Below the pieces are notes generated by a model. That model was not told the origin of the DNA. It saw only the letters and a program-made list of their open reading frames with translations, and searched no databases. Positions 17,066 to 26,483 of a stretch of 64,000 bases of DNA are shown here, piece after piece. The position numbers and the translations under genes were made by a program. Source of the stretch: Planctomycetota bacterium (GTDB lineage: Bacteria > Planctomycetota > B15-G4 > SIAN01); NCBI GenBank assembly GCA_028289345.1, contig JANQQL010000019.1, positions 1-64,000 of the forward strand, read 5' to 3'. Positions within the stretch are counted from its first letter, which is position 1. Every line of letters begins with the position of its first letter.

Positions 17066-19555
17066 ATGCCATTGCGTAGTTTGATTCGCGGAGCCGTGTT
17101 CTGGACGGTGCTGCGCTTGCTGTGGTACTTGGGAGAGGTGTCCGGCTCGCGCGGGTTCGGGCTCGGGCACGCACCGTGGATGGCGGGGCTGTTCGCGGGA
17201 GCCGTGGTGGCCATGGCTCTGGCCGAGACTCTTGCTCGACTCCTCCCGCGGCGCGGCGCGCTTTTGCTCGGCGGCACGATGCTCACGGTCACCGCAGTCT
17301 TGCCGGCGAGCTTGGCCGGATGGGTTCGCGTGTCGGGTCACCCGATCGCCGACACGGGCATCACCGCGGCGCTGGCGTTGCTCGCGCCGATGTTGGTCAT
17401 GCGCGGCAGCTTGTCTCTGGCGCTCGCCATGATCGGCGCGTTGGCCGCGGAGTTGATCACCGGGTTCTGGGCGATTCCCGGGCCAGGCTGGACACTGTCC
17501 CTGGGGACCTTGACCCTGGCCTGGCTGATGGCGGAGTGGCCTGCTCCTTCGACCTTGGACGACTCTCGTCGACGATGGCAGGTCGCGTTCGCTCTTCCAT
17601 GGGCCGGCGCGTTGGGCTGGATGGTCGTGATCGTGCGTCCGTTCTATTTGCAGTACGGCACGGCCACTGCTCCCAACATCGGAGTCATTGCCGCGACTTC
17701 CCTGGCGGGACTTTGGGTCGGGGTGTTGCTGGGTTCGTCTCTGAGAGACTCGTTGCGCGGTTGGTTGGGCATCCTGGTTTGCTGCGTTTGTTTGCCAGCC
17801 GCGTGGTACGCCTTGGGCAATGGCCTGCAGTTCTTGGGTTCGCCGAACGGTGCGGCCCCGAGCTATCTCGATCCATTCGTCGAAGAGGGCGCTTCCCCTT
17901 GGGTGCGGGCGTGGTTGCTTCTGGGGGTTCCTTCGGTGGCCTTTGGATTGGGGATGCCGTCTCTTGGTCGGTCCCTTTCCTTGGCAACCGCGTTCGGGGC
18001 GGCAGGACTGTGGCTCGGCACGGGGGTCGCGGAACAGCGCTGCTTCGAGACCTTGCGCGGCGGGGATCCCCTGCCATTGTTTCCGGTGGCGGAAGAGCTC
18101 ATGAACAACCGCTACGTCACCCAAGTGTCCGATCGTTTTCTCGACAAGGCCGGGGTTCTGAGTGTCTTGCGAGCGCGGAGCGGCGTTGATCAGCAAGAGC
18201 TGGTCCATTGGCATGGAGAGCGCTGGGAACGAGGCCAGGAGTGGGAACCGCTGGAGTCGGCCGAAGTGTTCCTCCCGTCGCAGCTCTCCCAAGGAAAAGG
18301 ACTGCAGGTGGTGGGCTTTCCCACCATGCAGCACGAGTTGGCGGTTCCCAGTGTTGCCATCGACTGGTTCAATCCGCTTCCTGCGGTGGACGAGCGTGGG
18401 AAGCCGACGCGAAGCCCCATGGAGCTGGTGTTCGACGGCAGTTCGTCCACGTCAGGAGCACTTGTCTTTCTCTCATCCGGGTTTCGACCCGCGGGTTACT
18501 CGTTGTGGGGAACTGCGGACTCGTTGGCGCGGTTGGCAGACCATTGCTTGCCGTCGCGGGGGCTCTGGGTCTGGTGCGATCCACGAGGCTTGACTGGTGC
18601 TGGAGTTCGCTCGCTTCTTGCAACCTGGGCTGAGGCCTGTCCCGAGGCGCGGCTGTGGGTGTTGATGCAGGGCTATGCCGGACCGTTGCTAGGACTCGAA
18701 GTGTCGGCCCCGACGGAAACGGATGTGGAAGCGGTGGCCGAGGGAGTTCCGGTCATCCTTCGAGGCAAAGTGGGTGAGCTCGTGCGCGATGGGGCCGGAG
18801 TGGCGAGCACCTTGGCGAGGCCGGTGATGGAGTATGAGGCACGTCCCCGTTCGACGGTGTATCTGCATCCTTCCGGAGAGACCTTGGATGCTTTGCGCGA
18901 AACACTCGTCATGGATGCCGAGGGCGCTCTCGACCATTACTGGCGCGGCATGGCGGCCCACGCTCGAGTGCAAGTCGAGCGCTTCTATGTGCCAGACATG
19001 TGGGACCACGTGGTGATTCCCCAGGCGGAGCTGGACGAATATCTGGAAGGGATGCGCGCGGAATCCGGGTCCGAACCACTGGCAAAGCACGTCGCGGAAG
19101 TGGCCGAGATCTTGTTGCTCAAGAAGGAATACGGGATGGTGCTTCCGTTCCTCGAAATCGCCGTGGAACAGCATCCGCACCTGGCTTCTTTGCACCAGCT
19201 CTTGGGGCGAACCTACCGGGAAGTGTTGGAGCCGGGCTTGGCGGTGGCCTGTTTGGAAGAGGCCATGGCTCGGGATCCGGAGTCTCATGAGATTCGCGTG
19301 GAGCTGGCCGGGGTCTATTCCGAAACCGGAGACGTGGAGAGTGCGGTCGAGTTGCTCGAAGAGGTGTGGAGCGAGACCTCCGAGCTGGTGCCCGGCAAGG
19401 GCCTGGCCATGAGCTATCTCGAGCTGGGACGTTTCGCGGACGCTCGGCGATTGCTCGAGCATCTCCACGAACGGGTTCCTGCGGACCTGGAGATCAAAGA
19501 AGCGCTGGACCGCGCCACCCAAGCCGTGAACGAGGAAGCCGGGGCCGGTCTCTGA
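17066..19555 (+). CDS. Polytopic membrane protein, spermidine-synthase-like core plus C-terminal TPRs
   Basis: 829 residues from this start. About ten hydrophobic helices fill residues 5-330. A soluble part (about 340-590) contains GLWVWCDPRGLTGAGVRSLLATWAEACPEARLWVLMQG, whose spacing fits the end of the spermidine-synthase-like domain of large membrane proteins in planctomycetes and other phyla. The SAM-binding G-x-G loop and catalytic Asp of true aminopropyltransferases are not visible, so enzymatic activity is doubtful. The last 150 residues form three or four TPR-like units. AAGGAGG at 17056-17062 is only 3 nt from the ATG at 17066. TTG at 17072 or ATG at 17048 are alternatives. It ends 3 nt from the convergent DUF1573 gene. 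Confidence 0.62.
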   Translation: MPLRSLIRGAVFWTVLRLLWYLGEVSGSRGFGLGHAPWMAGLFAGAVVAMALAETLARLLPRRGALLLGGTMLTVTAVLPASLAGWVRVSGHPIADTGITAALALLAPMLVMRGSLSLALAMIGALAAELITGFWAIPGPGWTLSLGTLTLAWLMAEWPAPSTLDDSRRRWQVAFALPWAGALGWMVVIVRPFYLQYGTATAPNIGVIAATSLAGLWVGVLLGSSLRDSLRGWLGILVCCVCLPAAWYALGNGLQFLGSPNGAAPSYLDPFVEEGASPWVRAWLLLGVPSVAFGLGMPSLGRSLSLATAFGAAGLWLGTGVAEQRCFETLRGGDPLPLFPVAEELMNNRYVTQVSDRFLDKAGVLSVLRARSGVDQQELVHWHGERWERGQEWEPLESAEVFLPSQLSQGKGLQVVGFPTMQHELAVPSVAIDWFNPLPAVDERGKPTRSPMELVFDGSSSTSGALVFLSSGFRPAGYSLWGTADSLARLADHCLPSRGLWVWCDPRGLTGAGVRSLLATWAEACPEARLWVLMQGYAGPLLGLEVSAPTETDVEAVAEGVPVILRGKVGELVRDGAGVASTLARPVMEYEARPRSTVYLHPSGETLDALRETLVMDAEGALDHYWRGMAAHARVQVERFYVPDMWDHVVIPQAELDEYLEGMRAESGSEPLAKHVAEVAEILLLKKEYGMVLPFLEIAVEQHPHLASLHQLLGRTYREVLEPGLAVACLEEAMARDPESHEIRVELAGVYSETGDVESAVELLEEVWSETSELVPGKGLAMSYLELGRFADARRLLEHLHERVPADLEIKEALDRATQAVNEEAGAGL

Positions 19556-19558
19556 TTG

Positions 19559-20803
19559 TTAGCCGCCGGCCGATTGCTCTTCGACCAAGAACCCTTGCAC
19601 GCGCACCGTGTGCTGTTCGAGGTCTGGATGATTGGTCTTGATCTTGATCTTGGCCAGGAAGTAGGAGTCGTCGGTTCCGGGCTTCACGTGCACGTGGATC
19701 TTGTAGTGCGCGTTGGCTTTTACCGTTTCCACTTCGGTCGTGATTTGGCTGATCTGATCCGCGGTCTTGTTGGCGACCGCTGTTTGGTCCACTTTGACGC
19801 TCTCGATTTGGAACTCCGATGAGCTGTCTCGGACTTGAATGTCGATGACCTGGCTCACCGGCTCGACTCGCGGGATCTTGCCGAAGTCGAGGCGGGTGCG
19901 CGGCTCGATGACGATTCCGGCGAGCACGTTGCCGTTGACCGGAAGAATCAAGTCCGGCGTCCGCGGGTGGTCAAACGTCAAGCCAACCAACGTGGCAAGA
20001 ATCCCGAGGTGGTTGGGGTGGTCGATGGAAAGGACGACCTTGAGCGCGGGACGGCCGTTGGCCTCTGTCGATTCCCAGGTGGCTTTCAAGAACGGCTCTT
20101 CCGCACGGAATCCCACAGCCTTTGGCGGCGGGTCCTCGGCGAACTGAATGACGATTTCCCGGGTGGTGGTTTCGTCGGGATACACATCGCCAAACTCGAT
20201 CGTCGAGGGGTTCGGGAAGTACATCGGAATGACCCGCGCCTGAAAGTTCAGGTGCACCGTCGAATGATTTGGGTCGGTGCTGAGTACATGCACCGTCTTC
20301 TCCACGAAGCCCGAGAAGTTGGTGGAGTCGAATTCGACGTCAACGCAAACCGCATCTCCCGGCTTCAACAACCGGTTGTCGACCGAGCCGACCGCGCAGC
20401 CACAAGTGGAGCGGATGTTGGTGATCTCGACCGGTTCGCCGCCCAGGTTGGCGAGGACGTAGGAATGAGAGACCTTCTCTCCCTTGTAGACGTTTTCGAA
20501 GTTGTGAAAGGCGTTGTCGACCTGCAAGTTCGCGGGAGTGCCGGGGGTGAACTCACGGCGTTCGAGTGGCGGGGACTCGGGTTCGGCGGGGGTGGTCGGA
20601 GTGGCCGAGCGGTTGGCCGATGCGTTGGCAGCTGGTTCCGCTTGCGGTGCCGGGGTAGGGTTGCCGGGTTCTTCGCCGCCGCACGCGGTCAACGTCAGCA
20701 GCAGCGCGCCTCTCGGGGCGAGCGTTCGCCACAGAACTCCCGGGCGGGAAACGGTCAGGGATGAGCGGTCAGGCACAGCGGGCGTCCTCGGGTCCATGGG
20801 CAA
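19559..20803 (-). CDS. DUF1573 lipoprotein
   Basis: 414 residues. The N-terminus ends in a lipobox (LTLTAC, Cys41), so the mature protein is lipid-anchored; the long basic n-region suggests a start a few codons downstream is possible. A low-complexity Pro/Ala linker follows. Then comes the DUF1573 signature: HNFENVYKGEKVSHSYVLANLGGEPVEI followed by STCGCAVG, an immunoglobulin-like (ASH/MSP-type) fold with a characteristic C-x-C. Two more beta domains fill residues 205-410. DUF1573 proteins are abundant in Bacteroidetes and planctomycetes as exported proteins of unknown role. It converges with the membrane-TPR gene and lies downstream of moeB on the same strand. Confidence 0.88.
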   Translation of the reverse strand: MPMDPRTPAVPDRSSLTVSRPGVLWRTLAPRGALLLTLTACGGEEPGNPTPAPQAEPAANASANRSATPTTPAEPESPPLERREFTPGTPANLQVDNAFHNFENVYKGEKVSHSYVLANLGGEPVEITNIRSTCGCAVGSVDNRLLKPGDAVCVDVEFDSTNFSGFVEKTVHVLSTDPNHSTVHLNFQARVIPMYFPNPSTIEFGDVYPDETTTREIVIQFAEDPPPKAVGFRAEEPFLKATWESTEANGRPALKVVLSIDHPNHLGILATLVGLTFDHPRTPDLILPVNGNVLAGIVIEPRTRLDFGKIPRVEPVSQVIDIQVRDSSSEFQIESVKVDQTAVANKTADQISQITTEVETVKANAHYKIHVHVKPGTDDSYFLAKIKIKTNHPDLEQHTVRVQGFLVEEQSAGG

Positions 20804-21073
20804 AGGGCGTTTTCCCGTGAGTCTATCTCGGACTTCACGGAACTCGCCAGGAGCCGGAAGTCCGGCGGAGGCAGGGGATGGCAGGTCCCTTCTAGGCTGG
20901 TTCCTGCCGCCCTCCAGGTCGAGTGTGGGACCAGCTCGTGGGACGGAAAGGCTTTCCCGTACCAGGTCATGAAGGCGAGACCAGGAGTGCCCGGGGGCGC
21001 CGTTCCCCGGCAGTGCCTCGGTGGGAGCCTTCCGGGGAGAGTCGCGTTCGACACGCCGGACTCAGTGTCGGAT

Positions 21074-22252
21074 TCAGTGTCGGGAGCTTGCCGAGGCTGA
21101 CGAACAAAAGTGCTCGTAGTCTACGTAGCCCGGAAAGCGGGCTTCCGGCGCGCAATACTCGCAATCGGGATTGGCCTGAATGCGAAGCTCACGAAACTTG
21201 GTGTCGAGTGCGTCGTAGACCAGCAGCCGCCCGACCAGCAAGTCCCCGCGTCCGAGCAGGATCTTCAGCGCTTCCACCGCTTCCAGCATGCCGACGACTC
21301 CGGGGAGGATGCCAAGCACTCCTGCTTCCGCGCAGGAGGGGGCCAGATTCGGCGGTGGCGGTTCCGGATAAAGGCAGCGATAGCAGGGCCCTTTGCCCGG
21401 CCAGAACACGGTCACTTGCCCATCGAATCGATAGACGCTTCCGTGCACGTTCGGCAAGTCGTGCTTCACACAGGCATCGTTGACCAAGTAGCGCGTCGGG
21501 AAGTTGTCCGATCCATCCAGCACCAAGTCGTATCCTGCGATCACCTCGTCGACGTTGTTGCTGGTGAGACGTTCCGGGTACTTGTGAATCGCCACCCCGG
21601 AATTCAGTGCGCGCAGGGTTCGCTCGGCCGAATCCACCTTCGGTTGTCCTTGCCGATCCTCGGTATGGAGGATCTGGCGCTGAAGGTTGGAAGCGTCCAC
21701 GACGTCGGGATCGATGATTCCCAAGGCTCCCACGCCAGCCGCTGCCAAGTAGTAGGCCGCGGGGCAACCCAATCCGCCGGCACCGACCAGCAGAACGCGG
21801 GACTCGAGCAGCTTCTGCTGGCCTTGTTCGCCGACCTCCGGAATGGACAGGTGGCGCGCGTAGCGTTTCCGGTCCGCTTCGGAAAGGACCTTGGGGACTT
21901 CGATGGATCGGCTTTGCTCTTGCCATCCACGGAAACCGCCTTGCAGGGACTGGACCGAGGTGTAGCCGAGTTTGCTCAGTGCCTCGGCGGCGAACAGCGA
22001 CCGCACTCCACCTGCACAGTAGAGCACCAAGGGCCGATCACGGTCCGGTTCGAGGCTCTCGATCTTCAGTTCCAGAAACCCACGGGAGAGGTGGGTGGCG
22101 GTCGGGATGTGCCCTTCGGTCCATTCCGAACGCTCACGCACGTCGATGACGCGCGGCGGGTGATCCGTCGCGATTGCTTGCCACAGCTCGTCCCCGCCGA
22201 TTTCGGGGATCGTTGCGCGCAGGGTTTGCAGCCACTCTTGGGAGGAGGTCAT
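21074..22252 (-). CDS. moeB: Rhodanese-MoeB/ThiF fusion (sulfur-carrier adenylyltransferase)
   Basis: 392 residues. An N-terminal rhodanese domain (about 15-110) has RVIDVRERSEWTEGHIP and the active-site loop LVLYCAGGVRS, whose Cys would carry persulfide. The MoeB/ThiF E1-like domain (about 125-385) has RYARHLSIPEVGEQGQQKL, the nucleotide loop VLLVGAGGLGCPAAYYLAAAG, DLVLDGSDNFPTRYLVND, and zinc cysteines in CYRCLYPE and CEYC. It would adenylate a MoaD/ThiS-type carrier for molybdopterin or thiamin thiazole synthesis and pass on sulfur. The usual order is E1 first with rhodanese at the C-terminus; here rhodanese comes first. No carrier gene is adjacent. The ATG at 22252 is preferred over GTG 22264 because AAGAGG abuts the GTG. 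Confidence 0.9.
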   Translation of the reverse strand: MTSSQEWLQTLRATIPEIGGDELWQAIATDHPPRVIDVRERSEWTEGHIPTATHLSRGFLELKIESLEPDRDRPLVLYCAGGVRSLFAAEALSKLGYTSVQSLQGGFRGWQEQSRSIEVPKVLSEADRKRYARHLSIPEVGEQGQQKLLESRVLLVGAGGLGCPAAYYLAAAGVGALGIIDPDVVDASNLQRQILHTEDRQGQPKVDSAERTLRALNSGVAIHKYPERLTSNNVDEVIAGYDLVLDGSDNFPTRYLVNDACVKHDLPNVHGSVYRFDGQVTVFWPGKGPCYRCLYPEPPPPNLAPSCAEAGVLGILPGVVGMLEAVEALKILLGRGDLLVGRLLVYDALDTKFRELRIQANPDCEYCAPEARFPGYVDYEHFCSSASASSRH

Positions 22253-22264
22253 CGCGAGTCGCAC

Positions 22265-22956
22265 CTCTTGGTTCGTGGTTTTGGTTGTTCAGTTCGTGGG
22301 CTTCGTTCGCTGGTTCAGTCGTGCTTGCAGGCACGCTTCGGGATCGACGGTCCTGAACCCATCGTCAGCGGTGCTTCGTGTTCACCGGTTGTCGCGAATC
22401 GCCGGGTCCCGAGGCGAGAGAACAAGGACCTCCCGAGTTTCGGAGCGAGGGGGGGCACCTCGCCGCGGCCCGTCTCCTCGGGCACGATTCCTTCGCGTCT
22501 CCCGGCGGGTTGACCCACAGAAAATCGTGGGGCCGAGGGTCCTGGCGATTCCCGGCGAACTGCCGAGGTCGGACCAACCGCGGGGGAGGGGGGATTGCTC
22601 CGCATCCTCACTTTCACTGGTTTCCTCGAAGGTCGCCAAACCCCTGGGACCAGGTTGCTGGAATCTGTCATAAGGCACTGCCATGAAATGGCTTAGGATT
22701 CTATTCGGACTCCTTGGGGAGCGGAGTGATTCCCGCTCTGTACTCGTGGAATGGGCCTTTTGCAAACAATTGGAGGTCCCCTGGGGGGCGGCGAAAAAGC
22801 CCGCTCGTGAAATGGGGGGGCCTTTTCTGGCAGACATCGGACGCAAAAATCGTGGTACGAAAGGAAGGCCATGGGGAACCCCCCCACGTTTGCTTTCCGT
22901 CTGAGCTAACCCCGCATGGTGGTTCGTCCCTCTCCCCCTAATCCTCGAGGTCTCCC
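22265..22956. other. Divergent spacer of about 690 bp, no gene recognised
   Basis: Separates moeB (minus) from the Asp-box lipoprotein (plus) and must hold both promoters. A 73-codon plus-strand frame at 22683 has no recognisable product. Several G-runs and a short AGCGG/CCGCT hairpin near 22730-22748 are visible, nothing more. Confidence 0.4.
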
Positions 22957-25900
22957 ATGACTCGCTTTGTCATCGGAATCGGTTCGCTGTTGCTGCTGAC
23001 GGCCTGCTCTTCGACTCCCGAAGAGGAAGTCATGCCGCATCTACGCCAGGCTCATCCTGGTCCGACCGAGCATTTCCTGGAAGACGACGCGGAAGAGAGC
23101 AATCGCGAGCAACGGGAAGCCTGGATCGAAGAGATGCACCGGGCTGCTCCGGGGGTGGACTGGCGTTCGGTGGAGAAGGCGAATGCGAAGGGCGAGATGG
23201 CGCGTCGGGAATTCTTGCCGCGCGCCGCTCCGACTCGGCGCTGGAGTGAAGTGGGGAGCCGCAATCAGGCCGGTCGCATGATGTGCGCGATGCTTGGTCC
23301 AGATCAGGGTGGCGGCCTGGGCCGCAAGCTCTACGCGGGTTCCCATCTGGGCGGGCTGTGGCGCGCCAATGCAGATGGCACTGACTGGGAGCCTCTGGGC
23401 GACAACCTCTACGGTGGAGTTCACGAGCTTCTGGTCACCTCGGGTGCCAATCCGGGCGACCCCGACATCGTGCTGGCGGCTTCCTCCACCAACGATGTCT
23501 ACGTCACCAATGACCTGGGCGACACCTGGTTCACGCCGCCCGGTCTCGAGAACGTCACGTCGGTCCGCGCCGTGGGAATGATCTACGGAGGTGCCGTGGA
23601 CGAGATGCTCGTCTACGGGACGAACTGGGTCAGCGGCGTCGGCTACCGATCTTCGGTGTTGGGTTCCGTCGACCGGGGACAGACTTTCCAGTTGCGTTCC
23701 TACTTCGACAGCAACTGGAGTGGCTGGATGTGGCTGCCGAGCGATGCCACAGCATCGGACTCCATCTACGTGTTGCACCGCGGTTCTTGCTACCAATCCG
23801 TGGACAAGGGGTTCAGCTTCAGCAAGATCGCCGACATCGCGACGACCGCCAGTGCCGGTGTTCTGGCGGGATCGGATTCGGGGGGACCGCACCTGTACGC
23901 GGCTCTCAACGTGGGCGGATGGCAGCTCCACCGTTCGACCAATGGTGGGACCGGCTTCTCGTTTGCCAACACCCTGAGCGATTTTTGGTCGGTGATGATG
24001 GCTTCGCCGAAGAATCCCGACGTGGTGATCTACGGCGGTGTGGAGGCCTGGCGTTCCAATGACCAGGGTGCGACCTTCAACCAGATCAACACCTGGGGCG
24101 AGTACTACGGCAATCCCACCTCCAAGCTCCATGCCGACATGATGGGGTTTCACGCCTACTGGAATCCCGATGATCCCACCAAGACGATCATGTACTTCTC
24201 CACCGATGGGGGACTGTATCGAAGCTTGAACCAGGGCAACAACGTCTTGAACCTGTCCCTGTCCGGGTTGGGAGTTTCCCAGTACTACTCCACCTTGAGC
24301 TCCACGGTCAATCCAGACCACATCCAAGCCGGTGCCCAGGATCAGGGCTACCAGCGCGGGGTCCTGGAGGAGTGCTTCGGGTTCGGCCCATCCACCGATT
24401 TCGATCAGATCATCAGCGGAGACTACGGTCATCTCACTTCCAGCGACGGTTCTCATGACGTGGTGTTCTCGACCTACCCCGGGTTCGTGCTCATCATGGA
24501 AGGGGAGAACAATCAGACATACCTCTCAAAAGACTTTCCGGTCAACGCGGACAATCTTTGGCTCCCTCCGGTGGTCGCGGATCCCCTGGACAAGAACGAC
24601 TACTTCTTCTGCGGCAACAAACTCTGGCATGCCGAACGAAGTGGCAATAGCTGGACCTACTCGGAGCACTCGGCTCGGAATTTCGGCTCGGGCAGTGGGA
24701 CCTATCTGACGCGTTTGGCGTTTGCGCCGAGCGACTCGAATCGTGCCTACGCGGTGAATGATGCGGGCACTTTGTACTACTCCACCGATGGGGCGGTCAC
24801 CTGGACAGTTTCCGGCTCTTCCGCGCCGCCGGAACACTACTTCTACGGCAACGCCCTCGATGTCCACCCGACCAATCCTCTCGAGGCCTACGTGGGAGGC
24901 TCCGGATACAGCAGCGCCGGGGTTCGGCGCACGATTGACGGCGGGGTCACCTGGACCGCGATCGATGCCGGACTTCCCGACACCATGATCTACGACGTGG
25001 CCTACAACCAGGACGGCAGCGCCGTGTACGCAGCGACGGAAGTGGGCGCCTATCGACTGGACTCTGGGTTCTCTTCATGGACCAACATCATGGAAAGCCA
25101 CACTCCGATCACAACGTACTGGTCGGTGGAAGCGGTTCCTCATACCACCATCATGCGCTTCGGGACCTACGGCCGGGGCATCTGGGACTACGAAGCTGGG
25201 GAAGCTCGTCGCATTCTGTTCTCGGTCGACAAGAACACCCAGATCAACGGCTTGATGGTGGACGATGGGGACATCGTCGCCTACGACTGCATTTCCGACG
25301 AAGTCACGACCGTCGTGGACCTGAGTGACGTCATGACCGACAACGTCGACGTGGACGCTCTGTGTTTGCTGGACGACGGCAGCTTCGTGATGTCGTTCCG
25401 CACGGCGGCTACCGTGGATGGCCTCTTGGGCGGACCGAGCGGCGAACAGGTGAAGGACGAAGACCTGGTGCGCTTCGTCCCGACCACCACCGGCGAGAAC
25501 ACCACTGGCACATTCCACTTCTACTTCGACGGTTCGGACGTGGGGCTGGCGGACTGGCGACACGACATCGATGCCCTCAGCATCGACGCCAACGGCGATC
25601 TTCACATGTCTTTCCTCGGTCGCTGGACCATGCAAGCCGGCCGCGAGGAGGGCGAGGGATTGACCCTCGCCGATCCCCCGGGCTTCCAAGTCGTGAACCC
25701 CCTCACCGGATCCGACGAAGACGTCGTCGCCTTCCACGTCAACAACCTCGGCAAGAACACCAAGGGGCACTTCACCATGCTGCTCGACGCAAGCGTGCCC
25801 CAGATCAAACTCTCCGGTGCTAGCGAAGACATCGACGCCTATCACTTCAACCCCGCCGACGGAACCATGTTGATCTCTACCGAAGGCAACTACCAGGTGC

Positions 25901-26046
25901 CAACCAATCAGACCGGAGAAGCGGGAGACCTGCTGAAGTTCATCCCCTCCGTCTTGGGAAGCAATCCGGCCGGGATCTTCTTTCAGGACTTCGAGTCGGA
26001 TCTGATCAAGGCTGGGATCAACATTGACGCGGTGCACGTGGACTGA
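22957..26046 (+). CDS. Asp-box propeller lipoprotein with DGSDVGL-type C-terminal repeats
   Basis: 1029 residues. A lipoprotein signal (MTRFVIGIGSLLLLTAC, Cys17) leads into a charged linker and a large propeller (about 90-745). Asp-box motifs include NDLGDTW, SNDQGATF, STDGAVTW and TIDGGVTW, as in sortilin-like bacterial proteins. From about 750 onward the sequence changes to repeats of the type D-I-D-A-L followed by dG-x-x-x-x-S, with FYFDGSDVGL and DEDVVAFHVNN. This is a widespread but uncharacterised beta repeat in exported bacterial proteins. No catalytic motif is seen; the likely role is surface binding. GAGG lies 6 nt before the ATG. Confidence 0.82.
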   Translation: MTRFVIGIGSLLLLTACSSTPEEEVMPHLRQAHPGPTEHFLEDDAEESNREQREAWIEEMHRAAPGVDWRSVEKANAKGEMARREFLPRAAPTRRWSEVGSRNQAGRMMCAMLGPDQGGGLGRKLYAGSHLGGLWRANADGTDWEPLGDNLYGGVHELLVTSGANPGDPDIVLAASSTNDVYVTNDLGDTWFTPPGLENVTSVRAVGMIYGGAVDEMLVYGTNWVSGVGYRSSVLGSVDRGQTFQLRSYFDSNWSGWMWLPSDATASDSIYVLHRGSCYQSVDKGFSFSKIADIATTASAGVLAGSDSGGPHLYAALNVGGWQLHRSTNGGTGFSFANTLSDFWSVMMASPKNPDVVIYGGVEAWRSNDQGATFNQINTWGEYYGNPTSKLHADMMGFHAYWNPDDPTKTIMYFSTDGGLYRSLNQGNNVLNLSLSGLGVSQYYSTLSSTVNPDHIQAGAQDQGYQRGVLEECFGFGPSTDFDQIISGDYGHLTSSDGSHDVVFSTYPGFVLIMEGENNQTYLSKDFPVNADNLWLPPVVADPLDKNDYFFCGNKLWHAERSGNSWTYSEHSARNFGSGSGTYLTRLAFAPSDSNRAYAVNDAGTLYYSTDGAVTWTVSGSSAPPEHYFYGNALDVHPTNPLEAYVGGSGYSSAGVRRTIDGGVTWTAIDAGLPDTMIYDVAYNQDGSAVYAATEVGAYRLDSGFSSWTNIMESHTPITTYWSVEAVPHTTIMRFGTYGRGIWDYEAGEARRILFSVDKNTQINGLMVDDGDIVAYDCISDEVTTVVDLSDVMTDNVDVDALCLLDDGSFVMSFRTAATVDGLLGGPSGEQVKDEDLVRFVPTTTGENTTGTFHFYFDGSDVGLADWRHDIDALSIDANGDLHMSFLGRWTMQAGREEGEGLTLADPPGFQVVNPLTGSDEDVVAFHVNNLGKNTKGHFTMLLDASVPQIKLSGASEDIDAYHFNPADGTMLISTEGNYQVPTNQTGEAGDLLKFIPSVLGSNPAGIFFQDFESDLIKAGINIDAVHVD

Positions 26047-26483
26047 GGGGGCATCCGGGTGCTCTGGGGTGTTGGGGAACGCCCCTGTCCGTGGACCGCA
26101 GGGACGGGACGACAAGCCCCTAGTACCAGCTTTCTGCCGTTGTCGGGGACGTGAACTCATCCGTGCGACTCACGCTCCCACACCTTGGGGATCCTGACCA
26201 GCGCCGCGGACGGCCCCGAAGCAGGTCAGGGTCTCGGTGGTTCTCCAGGTGACTTTTTGAGGTGTCCGACAGCGATCGTCTTGGTTGGAGCGCGACTGGA
26301 CGGTGAACTCTCGCGCTGGATTCAGGAAGCTTTCCTCAGCATGTGGCTTCGCCATCCCGCTTGATCCAAAGGCTGACGACTTCCGCCGCGTCGCGGACAC
26401 CAATGTCCCGGAGTCTGCGACAAGTCAGGCCGTGTGCTGAACCGTAGGAGTTCGAGGCGGCAAGAGCGATCTCTTCTCGCAGC
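26047..26483. other. Convergent spacer of about 440 bp, no gene recognised
   Basis: Lies between the ends of two convergent genes. I see no clear terminator, repeat or coding frame. Confidence 0.4.

Noticed and set aside
17054-18334. 426-codon minus-strand frame opposite the polytopic TPR protein
   Set aside because: The Arg/Gln/Pro-rich translation is an artefact of hydrophobic GC-rich codons on the other strand.
21062-21083. Two copies of TCAGTGTCGG 12 bp apart at the end of moeB
   Set aside because: A short duplication overlapping the stop codon; no sign of an attachment site or operator.
21110-22513. 467-codon plus-strand frame opposite moeB
   Set aside because: Antisense shadow of a clear rhodanese-MoeB gene; no domain seen.
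22683-22904. 73-codon plus-strand frame in the divergent spacer
   Set aside because: No ribosome site and no resemblance to known proteins; it sits in a G-run-rich spacer.
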